From: Maniola hyperantus
Lineage: Eukaryota > Arthropoda > Insecta > Lepidoptera > Nymphalidae
Assembly: GCF_902806685.2 (NCBI RefSeq)
Contig: NC_048536.1
Coordinates: 5,890,001 to 5,954,000 of the forward strand
Direction: 5' to 3'
Length of the DNA: 64,000 nucleotides
Shown here: piece by piece, positions 56,401-64,000 of the stretch
Numbering within the stretch: the stretch's first letter is position 1
Layout: the number at the start of each line of letters is the position of its first letter
Position numbers and translations under genes: made by a program
The notes under the pieces: generated by a model
The model's database searches: none
Told to the model about the DNA's origin: nothing
What the model saw: the letters and a program-made list of their open reading frames with translations, nothing else

Positions 56401-59400
56401 TAGGCTATCACAGCTTACCTAACCACTTGGCTATCACAGCTTACTAAATTTTGAGGTGGAACTACTTAATAGAGGAAAATTTTCTACGTTAGTCGTTAGA
56501 TAGTAGTAGGCAAACTGATTCAGCAATGTATCTCTTGCAAGTCCAGTTTTCATTACTTACTAGGATTATATTGTCTGAGGTGGAATCACGATTAATTTAT
56601 GTGAGGTCAATTTAAGTTATGGAAAATAATACGTGGGTGGTTACTGGGCAAACCTTGGGCGCTGGCAACGAGGACGAGAGCTAATTTTTTTTTTTAAATC
56701 TTTTATTAACAGATTAAAAATAAATAAATATTTAGCTAGAGAGCTAAATTAATCACGGTCATTTGTCTTCGTAACAACTTACCCATAAGTAGCTGGCGAA
56801 TGTATACAAACTCCTCTTGGAGCGTTGCAGGATTTAGCAGTGCACTGCGCGACTCCACACTGACCTACGCCTCGACCTCCCACGGCCTTCCCAGTGCCAA
56901 TAGCCTGACCTCCCACTTCCCAGATACACCCCCTCCATCCGGTATGTAGAGGCAGGTCATGGGGTAGATCGCGGAAGTCTTCGGATGGGTGTCCACCTGA
57001 ATTTCGACAGTCAATATAACTTATTCGTTTAGTTAGGGAAAGATTAGGGGAAGGGATTTGGGTCATATGTATTTATCTACTTACATAAGTATTTTAATTT
57101 TTACCTAACCATGCATCGTGGGTGTAGGTAAAGTAAATGCCAAAAGTGCAGTGAACCAAAAATGTTGTTTAGAATGTACAGGTGAAGACCTTTCATATGA
57201 TACCCCACTTGATATAGTTATCTCACTTCGAAAGTTGAATATACTAATTATTAGTTAATGACCACAATTTAATTTTTTTTGTGTGATCTAACCCTAAATT
57301 CACGGTTTTCAGATTTTTCCGCAAATGTCAGCTATAAGATGTACCTATCTGCCAATTTCATGATTCTAGGTCAACGGGAAGTACCCAGTAGGTTTCTTGA
57401 CAGACAGACAACAAAGTGATCTCATAAGGGTTCCGTTTTTCCTTTTGAAGTACGGAACCCCTAAAAATAGAAAATAGGTAAACTATACCTACTATAAATA
57501 TGTATTCGGTAACAAGGATACTAAAGAGATTCCAACTCTCCTGTCTTCGTCCTAAAGATGGGAGAAGTAGATAAATTCTCGGAATTATAGAGAAATGCTT
57601 GATGCTTGTTGGCAAGCTGTGTTTATACTTTACCAATGAAGATGTAAGGCAGCAAGGTCATGTTAGATCGGTGCGCAGGTGCATTGCCGGTGACGTTATG
57701 CCTGCCGTCTATTAGTAAACCGGCGGTTCGACCTCGTCTCCACACTCTGACAATATGGCCTCCGCGCCGAGGGCCTACAGCTCGAGAGGTAAATATTCGA
57801 CGAGGACCTGATAAAGAAATGATGAATGCCAATGATGATTGATGATTATGTCCGTTTTCCGCAATGGTATTCGTAAACTATAGATACCTAGTTGTACTGC
57901 TTTTTAATGTGGTAGGAGTAGAAGCTAAACGGTAATAAATTATCCTAATGACGGACAGACTCTCAAAGAATTTCATATTCTTGTTTAACCACTGTTCAAC
58001 ACTGACTGGCTGATATTATTCCCTGTATCCTGTATCGGTTGATGGATCGGTTGTTGAAGGATCAAAGGAATGTTTTCATTTGTCCAAAGGCAAACAATGG
58101 CAATCGGGGTATGAGGCGGGGGACGATACCTGCGCTATCCCGTACCGGATTATCACGGGGGCTATGCCACCAGAGTGCCATCTTAACTTGTCGCGTACTA
58201 TATAACATTTGTATGAGTAATAGACTCACCATTCCCCATATTCCACGTCAGCATTATATAACCCTTTACAAACGCCAAAGCCATATGCTGGCTTCTGGGA
58301 TCATGTCTCCCACTTTGGCCAACAAAAGCCAAAAGGGATATTTGGTCCAAATCAGCTGTTTGAAATCTGAGGCGCAAGTCGAAGCGGTCTGAGTTCATAG
58401 CCGCAGAAGATAATGGGTACATTACATAAGAGGATTTCCCTGTTGTTATCGGAGCGAGGGATGGTCTTGTTATCTCTACATCTGTAATAATGTAATATTG
58501 TATGATTATTTAATAACGATAATTTGAAAAAGATACAAAAACTGTACAAGATTTGTGCTGAATTATTTTAGTCAGAAATAAAACAAATTGGCGGTTCCTG
58601 AAAGATCGAGAGAGAAAGGGTCGAGAATGCCCTTAATTATCACGATGAAGATTTTTCCATTCCAAAAATGACCAGTTAAGTAGTAAGTAACTTTAAGATC
58701 GAGATTTATGCCTGATAATAAGAAAACAGGGGAATTGTCTTCTTCCTTAAAAACTAAAATACCGTAAAATTTCTTAAAAATTATTAATAGGTATGTGAAC
58801 AATTCGGATCACTTACGTTTTCTTAAAGAATACTTAAATTAAAAGTGCAATGCAAGTCTCAATATCTTACTGTACTCGCAGAAGATGCCATGCTTGCCGT
58901 ACGGACACAGGCAAAGGAATCCACTGCCGGGATGGCGGACGCAGCTGCCGCCAGAATGACACGGGTTGTGGTTACAAACAGACTCATTGCAGTGATCTCC
59001 CATCCAACTGAAACGTAATTTTGTTTTTGTTTATTGTATTGAACATTGATACTTACCTAGTGATGTTGCAGCCAATAATATCAAAGAGCATAATGAATTT
59101 TTAAAAGATAAAAAAAATATCCGAAGGTGTTACCGAAAGAATCAGAAATATGCAAAATATATTTAGTTCTGAATTATACTTAAACTACCCAAAAAATAAC
59201 GGTACTAAGCAGTGGAGGCCAAATCCAGATTTGAAGCACTTGTGAACGTAAGAAATAGAAAAAGATCTAAATACGGAAGTCATAAAAGTAAAATTGTAAA
59301 AAAATAGTAAAAAAGAAGAATGGAAAGAGCACAAAAATTACAAAGATAATGAGGACCAAATGGTTATTGTAGACTGTAGTGCCAAAATATACCTAGGTAC

Positions 59401-62400
59401 AAAAATAAAAATAACTTACCCGTTCGCACAAGCACAGGTATAACTATCGCCGTGATCACTGCACGTGCCTCCATTCATGCACGGCGATGATAGACAGGAC
59501 AGGGACGAGCATTCCGTCACTTCTGCTGCATCAAATGCATCGTCGAAAACCTCGCGCTTTTCACCATTTACCTGTAAACCAAGTTAAACTTATGAAACCC
59601 CAGCTCTCCAATTATTATCAGGTACAAGAGAAAAGTACATTTTATGGCATTGATGTTTATCAATTTCTTATATTCGCCGTGATATTATAATCTTAATTTG
59701 CAACGCGTGAATAGGAAATTCACCCAACTTTCGTCTTTATCCTTTCATAAATTAAATCGGTTATGAAAGCTGAATGTAGGTACGAAAATTTAGTTAAAGG
59801 GTAAAATTCAAATTGAAAATTCAAATAATTTATTCAAAATAGGTAGGTAATAAATTACTCTTTTTGATGGTCGGTTGTTGAATTTGTAAGATATACCTAC
59901 CTACTTAGTGGTGATTAATTACTACGCGAACTGAATCTAAAACTACGAGGGTTACAAACGCGCTCTGAGAAGCTAGGTAATCCATTTGGTATACCTACTG
60001 ATACAATATTTGATTCACTTACAACCAAATCTTTTATGCATCCTACGAACGGTTTGCTATAAGTAGCATTGCTGTTTGGTGTATTCCCAAAGGAGAGGAT
60101 AGTGCTGGTATCGAGTGAGCTAATGTTGGCGACTTGTCCTCCACTCATAGCTACCGTGTCGTTGAGACGAAGTGTGCCGTTACAATGCTTCTCTGTCAAA
60201 TAAAGATCTAACCTGAAAGACATTAGAAGAATTAGATAAGAAACCCATTTTGCCAGAATGGTAGCGAATACTTGCTACTACTTAACGCAATTAGAATCAA
60301 TAAGTAGATATTAGACAAACATAACACTCCAGCAATCTTAACTTAAACTAAACACAAAATAATAATAATTAGACCCATAAAATGTCAGTCATAAAAAACG
60401 ATGGAAGTAACTAGACTGCAATTTTTTCAAAATTTTTCTTACAATGTCTTTTGCTATGAAATGCCTTATGTAAGATATAAGCTAGGTTATAGGGTATAGG
60501 TTGTTTAAAGTTGCCTCCCTATGGAGAAAATACTTAGTTCATAATCAGTGGCGATATTATTAACAGTTTTACTATCACATTTCTTACAATCAATACAATT
60601 TATATTACCTAGTTTCAATTTTCATCAGGTATCCTTTATTCACGTAAGTTTTGAGCTCACTTAGCAACATTGTCTGGTATCCGCAAGAAAATTCAAACTT
60701 CAACAATCCAGACTCCATATACAGCTTCATGTATGCGCCGTCTGCTATATCCACATGCATTATCTGACCATCAGTTATTAGCGTTTTTGCATTGAATCCA
60801 ATACTTATTGATGTTGAGTTTCTGACGTGGTGCGATATGTACGAATTACCATCGAAAGCAGCTGAGGTGATGATGATTTTTTGTTCGCAAAATCTTCCTC
60901 CATAGTTAAAAGCACATTGGCACTAAAAAAATACACTTTCAAAATTGGAGTTACAATTTTGAAAAAAATACTTATATCGGCACAAACTAGCAGGCTTCGA
61001 CATCTAAAATGGACGGAATAGTATAGCTGTCAAAAAAAATACTTTAGGTGTTTGAGGCGTCATTGTCCAAGCTGTATCAACGAAGTCATTAGAAAAGCCG
61101 ACTGGTGTAGTGGCGCAAGATGGGCAGGAACGAACGATAGATTCTAGTATCAGAGACCAAAATTCCCCTTTCGCCATTAGAGACCAAACAAAAAAGGCCT
61201 ATGAATTAAAAGAAAACGTAGTGCGTAGAGATAAGAAACTTACCCTAATACCATGTAGAGCGTTGATACAAGTCCCATGATTATTGCAAAAAGAATTTGT
61301 ACATTCCGACTGAAACGTTGGAAATGCTTGTGTAGTAGCATCTGTATCTGTTGATTCTGTTGTTTCAGTTGAAGAAACTTTAAATGTCACTAAATCTGTA
61401 GAATGTGTTGTTTCTACAGGAGTGTCTGTAAACATTTTGTCAGTTGTAACGTCTTTGGATGAAGTTGTAGAGATATCAGTAAATAGTGTTGTCTCTGTCG
61501 ATGTTTTTGTAGTTGTTGTTGCTATTTTAGTTGATCCATCAAATACAGTAGCTTTTATTGTAGTAGATTCTTCGTATGTCATAGGAGATGTTAATCCCGT
61601 AGTATATTTAGGAGTTGTAACTTTTTCAATGGTTGTTGGTATTAGGATAGAAGGTGGTATATTCATAGTAGAGGCATTTGTTTTGACACAAGAATCTGTA
61701 CATTCAGTTGTAGCTTCAGTCTTTGAACTATCTGCTTCTAATGTTTCTCGTGTAAAAACTTCCGTTACAGTGTTTATAGTTGAATCTATTTTGGTTGTAG
61801 TTGATTCAGCTTCCATTATTGTTGATTCCGTTTTTATTGTAATTAAATCCATTTCTGTAGTTTCAGTGATAGTAGCAGTTGCTATAGTTTTTGTGATAGA
61901 ATCACTTGTCGTAGTTAAATTCACACTATCTGGGACCATTGTTATAGAAGTAGTACTACTAAAACTGGTATTGTATTTCGTATAGTCAATCGTCGGACTT
62001 CCAATTGGTGTAGTTTCAGTAAATAGCGTAGAAATAACTGATTCATTATTACTTGGCGTATAATATGTTGGACTGACATATTCACATTCATAACTACCGT
62101 CATCTAGTATAAGACAATCGCATAACGTTCCAGTTAGTCTTGGAGGACAAGAGCAAGTGAAGTTATCTACACCATCGATGCAGGTCCCACCGTTCATACA
62201 CCTTTAAAAAAGAAACCTTGTTACATGTGCTTGTTAAAAATGTTCAGAATCTCAAAGCTGACTCTAGTGAGCGTGTTTTGAAAACTTTCCAGGGTCAGAA
62301 CTAAAATGTCGTAAGTTTAACCTGGGTCCTAATAAACATTCGTCGTATTGCAGCTCGCATCGTTCGCCATGGTAATCAGGAACGCAATAGCAGATTCTCA

Positions 62401-63543
62401 CTCCGTCTTCAACGACGCATAAAGCATTGTTACTGCAAGAATCCTCGTCGCAAAATTCTATTTGCACTTCACAGCTTTTTCCTGTGAACCCTAGAATCAT
62501 CAAAATAAAATTAAGTACTTAACTGTTCCTACAGAAACAAAAAGAGAATTTATATTCTATGAGTGTAAAAAGTTAGCCTGCAGTTTTTGGGGATGTTTTT
62601 TGGGCTCGTATTTTCATTTGGTAACAGACGAATTGAACTCGATATAATTTTCTCATCTTCAATCCAAGTTTACAAATTTTTTAAATAAATTTTGGGTTTT
62701 TTGCAAATTTTTCCTCGACAGTAGTGAAATTTAAAGTGGCAGCTTACCATAGGTGCATGCACACATATAATCAGCATGTGCATCGATGCAAATTCCTCCA
62801 TTTCGACAGGGGTTCGATTGACATTCGTCAACTTGTTCCTCGCATTTTGGACCTTCCCATCCTGAAGAAATAAATACCTATAACTTTACTTTTTATACCT
62901 ACTTATAATAAAACGTGTCATTAACACCAGTTCCAGATTGCTAAAGCTCAAGCTATCTTTTGGACAGCTTCATGCTAGGTAAACGGCAATCATCCAAATA
63001 GGAGAAAGCTCAAAATTTTCAACCGTTTTGACAAATTATGGATATATGAGAATATGATGAATGAATGCGGTTCTCCGGTGAATTCTTGATATCCTGAGAA
63101 GACCAGTAAGTAGGTATAATAATCGATCTTTTGCTTCAGTGCAAAGAATCGTCAATAGACAAGCAGCACAAACGTCTTAGGTACATGGGCTTCATTTTGC
63201 GAAGGTAACTCTCGACAGAAACTCTCAGTGAAGGAAGAAATAGGCCGTCCATCGGCAATCTATTGCTGAAAAACTATTTAATCTTTTATCTTGAAAGATA
63301 AGTTGCCTTTACCTGCTAAACACTTGCAGTAGAACTTATAACCTGGTCCTTCAATGCACTCCCCGCCATTATAACATCGGACTTCCTCAGTGGAGTTACA
63401 GACAGCTACATCTAGCTCGCAGTGGTCTCCTGAGAAACCTGGTATGCAGTGGCAAACGTACTCGTTCGTCATATCGATGCAAGTGCCATTGTTTAGACAT
63501 GGGTTGGATTCGCATTCGTTGTAATTTGTCTCGCAACTGTCTC
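48901..63543 (-). CDS. eys: EGF/laminin-G protein, probably eyes shut (spacemaker), partial
   Basis: Eighteen minus-strand exons join in phase to 1400 codons: 63543-63313, 62861-62748, 62490-62322, 62201-61244, 60922-60609, 60212-60023, 59571-59420, 59007-58871, 58481-58230, 57807-57634, 56996-56783, 55928-55771, 53334-53134, 52679-52494, 51808-51680, 51256-51083, 50425-50256, 49177-48901. Domain order: about 4 EGF; EGF; Ser/Thr-rich block; EGF; LamG1; 2 EGF; LamG2; 1-2 EGF; LamG3; EGF; LamG4 (unfinished). From memory, Drosophila Eys has 14 EGF and 4 LamG domains and a Ser/Thr-rich region, and ends near LamG4. It is a secreted matrix protein that opens the inter-rhabdomeral space. Crumbs is the alternative, but it has many EGF repeats, a membrane segment and a short tail after its last LamG, for which no exons were found. 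The signal peptide and first EGFs lie beyond base 64000. The last exon is not identified. Confidence 0.75.
49443..49608. mobile_element. MITE, short copy, in an eys intron
   Basis: GGAAATATTGTACATCGACC ... GCGGTTTCGT at the left and CTACGAAGCCGAAATCCC ... GCGATGTACAATATTTTC at the right. It is the same family as 46476-46963 with most of the interior missing. Confidence 0.6.
49936..50091. mobile_element. GC-rich foldback element, copy 3, in an eys intron
   Basis: GTGACAAGTCGAGATGGCAA ... GTTAACCCGGTGCGGGTG ... GATTGCCATCTCAATATGTC. The outer GTGACA and TGTCAC are also inverted. Confidence 0.7.
50799..51060 (-). pseudogene. Two decayed partial copies of eys EGF exon 51083-51256
   Basis: 50994-51060 repeats the donor-proximal part of the exon (CACTGCAAGCCAGTGCG against CACTGCAAGCCGGTGCG) and keeps a GTAAGC donor-like edge, but has a small insertion that shifts the frame. 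50799-50887 is a third, more diverged copy (CACTGCAAACCAACAG ... AATGTCCTCTGTAACAGCG). Confidence 0.65.
51083..51256 (-). CDS. eys: eys exon: EGF-like repeat between LamG3 and LamG4
   Basis: The acceptor is ...tttacacag and the donor is GTGAGT, with phase 1 on both sides. It encodes CEGAACGGTN...CRRSACRPNQCAAGRC, then RGRCICPSGRTGLQCEQ. Two degraded partial copies of its 3' half follow within the next 300 bases of intron. Confidence 0.83.
51680..53334 (-). CDS. eys: eys exons: laminin G domain 3
   Basis: The exons are 53334-53134 (acceptor ttccag; SYLKLRPRSISSVSLSFEAE...), 52679-52494 (SQWHSVKCGRYGNRLYVWVDG) and 51808-51680 (GGARDLALLP...SYSGCFRNFHVNN), all in phase 1. The Trp-His-x-Val-x-Cys-Gly core and the closing Gly-Cys-Phe are typical of LamG. 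Confidence 0.86.
51890..52170 (-). repeat. LINE-like 3' fragment in an eys intron
   Basis: AAAGTAAAATATGCTTTATT at one end (reverse of an AATAAAGCATATTTTAC tail) and AGCGCTAGGACCCCACGGAC inside. It is unique within this window and was judged from its tail-like end. Confidence 0.4.
53546..53768 (+). repeat. RTE-like tail, GGCCGTGAAAAGCTAGCA variant, in an eys intron
   Basis: CTAGATGATGCCCGCGACTT ... TGGGCCGTAAAAAGCTAGCA ... CACTTTCGCATTTTATAATA. It lies about 210 bases upstream (in eys orientation) of exon 53334-53134. Confidence 0.6.
54319..55662. mobile_element. 1.3-kb composite repeat inserted in a decayed eys exon copy
   Basis: It begins TTTAGGGTTCCGTAGTAAAC and ends CTACGGAACCCT...ACTTGGCCGGTTTTAT, both related to the TTTTTAGGGTTCCG family. 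Inside are GTCCGTCCGTCTGTCCG runs, an ACCGACTTCAAAAAAAGG segment and a large foldback (54964-55258). No transposase frame was seen. It is flanked by the two halves of a duplicated EGF exon. Confidence 0.6.
54964..55258. repeat. Foldback element with ~119-bp arms
   Basis: The left arm 54964-55082 and right arm 55140-55258 are reverse complements with only about three mismatches, all near the loop (TTGGGGTCGGTGCC against GGCACCGGCACCAA). The 57-base loop contains AAAATATGAAGTCTAGACGA. The outer ends read ACCGACTTCGTTACACAAAC. Confidence 0.85.
55771..55928 (-). CDS. eys: eys exon: EGF-like repeat between LamG2 and LamG3
   Basis: It enters with one base (GG|A) and leaves in phase 1. It encodes CICNEGWFGATC, then SPCDRARTRCRGACVLSLDD...CDCPYGKTGLHCDQ. 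A decayed copy of this exon lies just downstream in the next intron (54291-55731) and is split by a transposon. Confidence 0.85.
56098..56443 (-). mobile_element. tRNA-derived SINE, best-preserved copy, with duplicated head
   Basis: Read on the minus strand it opens with a tRNA-like head, GTGATAGCCTAGTGGTTAAG, then a box B in GGGGGTTCGATCCCAGGC. The body has a GTGAAGGAAAACAT block, the AGACTATGGCCAAAACCCC block and an ATGATGATGA tail. A second partial head lies immediately upstream (56417-56443). It is located in an eys intron. Confidence 0.75.
56783..58481 (-). CDS. eys: eys exons: laminin G domain 2 and start of an EGF
   Basis: The exons are 58481-58230 (SSYVMYPLSSAAMNSDRFDL...), 57807-57634 (GPRRIFTSRAV...VWRRGRTAGLLIDGRHNVTG) and 56996-56783. 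The last contains GWRGCIWEVGGQ, which closes LamG2, and then CGVAQCTAKSCNAPRGVC, an EGF completed in the next exon. The LPLHTGWRGC and GRGVGQCG motifs fit insect Eys as I recall it. Confidence 0.85.
57150..57475 (-). repeat. TTTTTAGGGTTCCG element, reverse, in an eys intron
   Basis: GTACAGGTGAAGACCTTTCA ... CCCACTTGATATAGTTATCT ... TTTTGAAGTACGGAACCCC. It lies between LamG2 exons 57634 and 56996. Confidence 0.55.
58090..58205. mobile_element. GC-rich foldback element, copy 4 (degraded), in an eys intron
   Basis: AATGGCAATCGGGGTATGAG ... TACCGGATTATCACGGGGGC ... GTGCCATCTTAACTTGTCGC. It ends about 25 bases short of the LamG2 exon boundary at 58230. Confidence 0.6.
58871..59571 (-). CDS. eys: eys exons: two EGF-like repeats between LamG1 and LamG2
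   Basis: Exon 59571-59420 carries VNGEKREVFDD and an EGF (CLSSPCMNGGTCSDHG...CACANG). Exon 59007-58871 carries GWMGDHC and an EGF (CNHNPCHSGGSCVRHPG...CLCPYGKHGIFCEY). The phases are 0-2 and 2-1. Confidence 0.87.
59823..59967. repeat. Dispersed repeat in an eys intron
   Basis: Contains AATTTATTCAAAAT, TTTTTGATGGTCGGTTGTTG and CTACGAGGGTTACAAACGCG. It is about 80% alike, by eye, to 48121-48262. It sits 55 bases from the donor of exon 60212-60023. Confidence 0.5.
60023..60922 (-). CDS. eys: eys exons: laminin G domain 1
   Basis: Exons 60922-60609 and 60212-60023 are split in phase 2. The first ends the preceding EGF (CQCAFNYGGRFCEQ) and opens LamG1. The second gives the glycine-rich C-terminal part, with CNGTLRLND and the closing FVGCIKDLVV. 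The sequons NST, NGT, NDT, NIS and NAT suggest heavy N-glycosylation. Confidence 0.87.
61244..62201 (-). CDS. eys: eys exon: EGF, Ser/Thr-rich mucin-like block, EGF
   Basis: This 958-base exon encodes an EGF (CMNGGTCIDGVDNFTCSCPP...), then about 240 residues dominated by Thr and Ser with scattered acidic residues, then the start of another EGF (CTNSFCNNHGTCINALHG). The block has N-glycosylation sequons (NES, NTS, NLT, NAS) and dense potential O-glycosylation sites. A pair CTDSC interrupts it mid-way. Such stalks are extended and glycosylated. The long open frame on the plus strand here is only its antisense shadow. Confidence 0.85.
62322..62490 (-). CDS. eys: eys exon: EGF-like repeat and start of the next
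   Basis: It encodes GFTGKSCEVQIEFCDEDSCS...CYCVPDYHGERCE, then YDECLLGP. It leaves in phase 2 at a weak donor (AG|GTTAAA). Joining to 62201 gives GPRCMNGGTC, which restores the EGF cysteines and so supports this unusual donor. Confidence 0.82.
62748..62861 (-). CDS. eys: eys exon: one EGF-like repeat
   Basis: Phase 1 on both sides. It encodes GWEGPKCEEQ, then VDECQSNPCRNGGICIDA...MCACTYG. This is a canonical EGF with a DEC start and a possible calcium-binding D/E at the first position. Confidence 0.87.
63313..63543 (-). CDS. eys: eys exon: two EGF-like repeats
   Basis: The acceptor is ...tttatag and the donor is GTAAAG, with phase 1 on both sides. It encodes the end of an EGF, then ECESNPCLNNGTCID...CHCIPGFSGDHCE, then an EGF with CYNGGECIEG...CKCLAG continuing into the next exon. 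This is the most upstream exon recognised. The bases 63544-64000 show no EGF coding. Confidence 0.85.
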
Positions 63544-64000
63544 CTATAAATAAAGATAAGATAAATAATGTTCCAGATAAAGGAAGTCTTGGCTGAAGAA
63601 TTTACGCCAGTGGAGAGTAGGTATTAGATTCTTATATCGCGCAGTAGTAGGTATCTAAAGTGCAGAAGCTCTTATGGTAATGAGACGGCATAAGAAGGTT
63701 TTAAGAAAGATTTCGACTAGTTAAGCCAAACTGTTCCAACTGTTTAGACCTACTTGTATCTAGTTTTAACTTGCTTACCTACTAACTCTAACTCAGTGGA
63801 TGTAGTACCTAAATTGAGAGCTATATCTTTGTACAGTGTAACGAACGCAATCAATTTCGTAAGGCTGACCCTCCCTCCTATTGACTAAAATGCTCAAGTT
63901 CTGACCAGAGTCTCTAAATCCTAAATTCCTAACACAAATCCAGACAACAATAACTATTGCGATAAGCGCTATCAATGTGATATCGCAACTTCGGTGCCAG

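Noticed and set aside
56330..56416. tRNA-like sequence with GGTTCGATCC box
   Set aside because: It is the head of a SINE. The acceptor and anticodon stems do not pair as in a working tRNA, and the SINE body follows.
61422..61985. 187-codon plus-strand open frame rich in Val and Ser
   Set aside because: It is the antisense of the Thr/Ser-rich eys exon. ACN and TCN codons read backwards give Val and Ser-like codons without stops.
63793..63975. Hydrophobic minus-strand frame (IALIAIVIVVWICV) upstream of the first eys exon seen
   Set aside because: It looks like a signal or membrane segment but has no ATG, no matching donor in phase, and no EGF cysteines. It is probably intronic chance sequence.

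Overview
This is a eukaryotic, intron-rich, AT-rich nuclear window that is almost certainly from a moth or butterfly (Lepidoptera). The reasons are pervasive TACCTA/TAGGTA micro-motifs, several tRNA-headed SINEs and short 3'-tail repeats of types I know from lepidopteran genomes (for example tails ending in CGCGGGCATCAGCTAGTA), many foldback MITEs, and two insect-type genes with GT-AG introns. The species cannot be named from sequence alone.

Layout: (1) 1-30.4 kb has no protein gene I can support. It holds SINEs, LINE/RTE-like tails, MITEs, a 600-bp foldback element and one 5'-truncated non-LTR reverse transcriptase (25.3-26.4 kb). (2) 30.5-45.0 kb, plus strand: a complete FNDC3-type gene. 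Seven coding exons join in phase to 1122 codons: a His/Pro/Tyr-rich N-terminus, a conserved basic linker, nine fibronectin type III (FN3) domains and a C-terminal membrane anchor. A second, phase-compatible first exon lies in its second intron. The 3' region reaches about 45.0 kb. (3) 45.0-48.9 kb: intergenic or 3' intronic DNA made of MITEs and SINE/LINE fragments. (4) 48.9-63.5 kb, minus strand: 18 consecutive, phase-consistent exons (1400 codons) of a large secreted EGF/laminin-G protein with a Ser/Thr-rich mucin-like block. It is best explained as eyes shut (eys/spacemaker), with crumbs as the alternative. Its 5' end lies beyond base 64000, and its last exon, which would finish the fourth LamG domain, was not found.

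The two genes are convergent (tail to tail). FNDC3 proteins are tail-anchored FN3 proteins of the ER/secretory membranes. Eys is an extracellular matrix protein of the photoreceptor inter-rhabdomeral space in Drosophila. Nothing suggests a shared pathway. The most noteworthy observations are the alternative FNDC3 first exon, an in-frame intronic micro-duplication of FNDC3 coding sequence, decayed tandem copies of two eys EGF exons (one split by a transposon), and a dense set of foldback elements including a GC-rich four-copy family.
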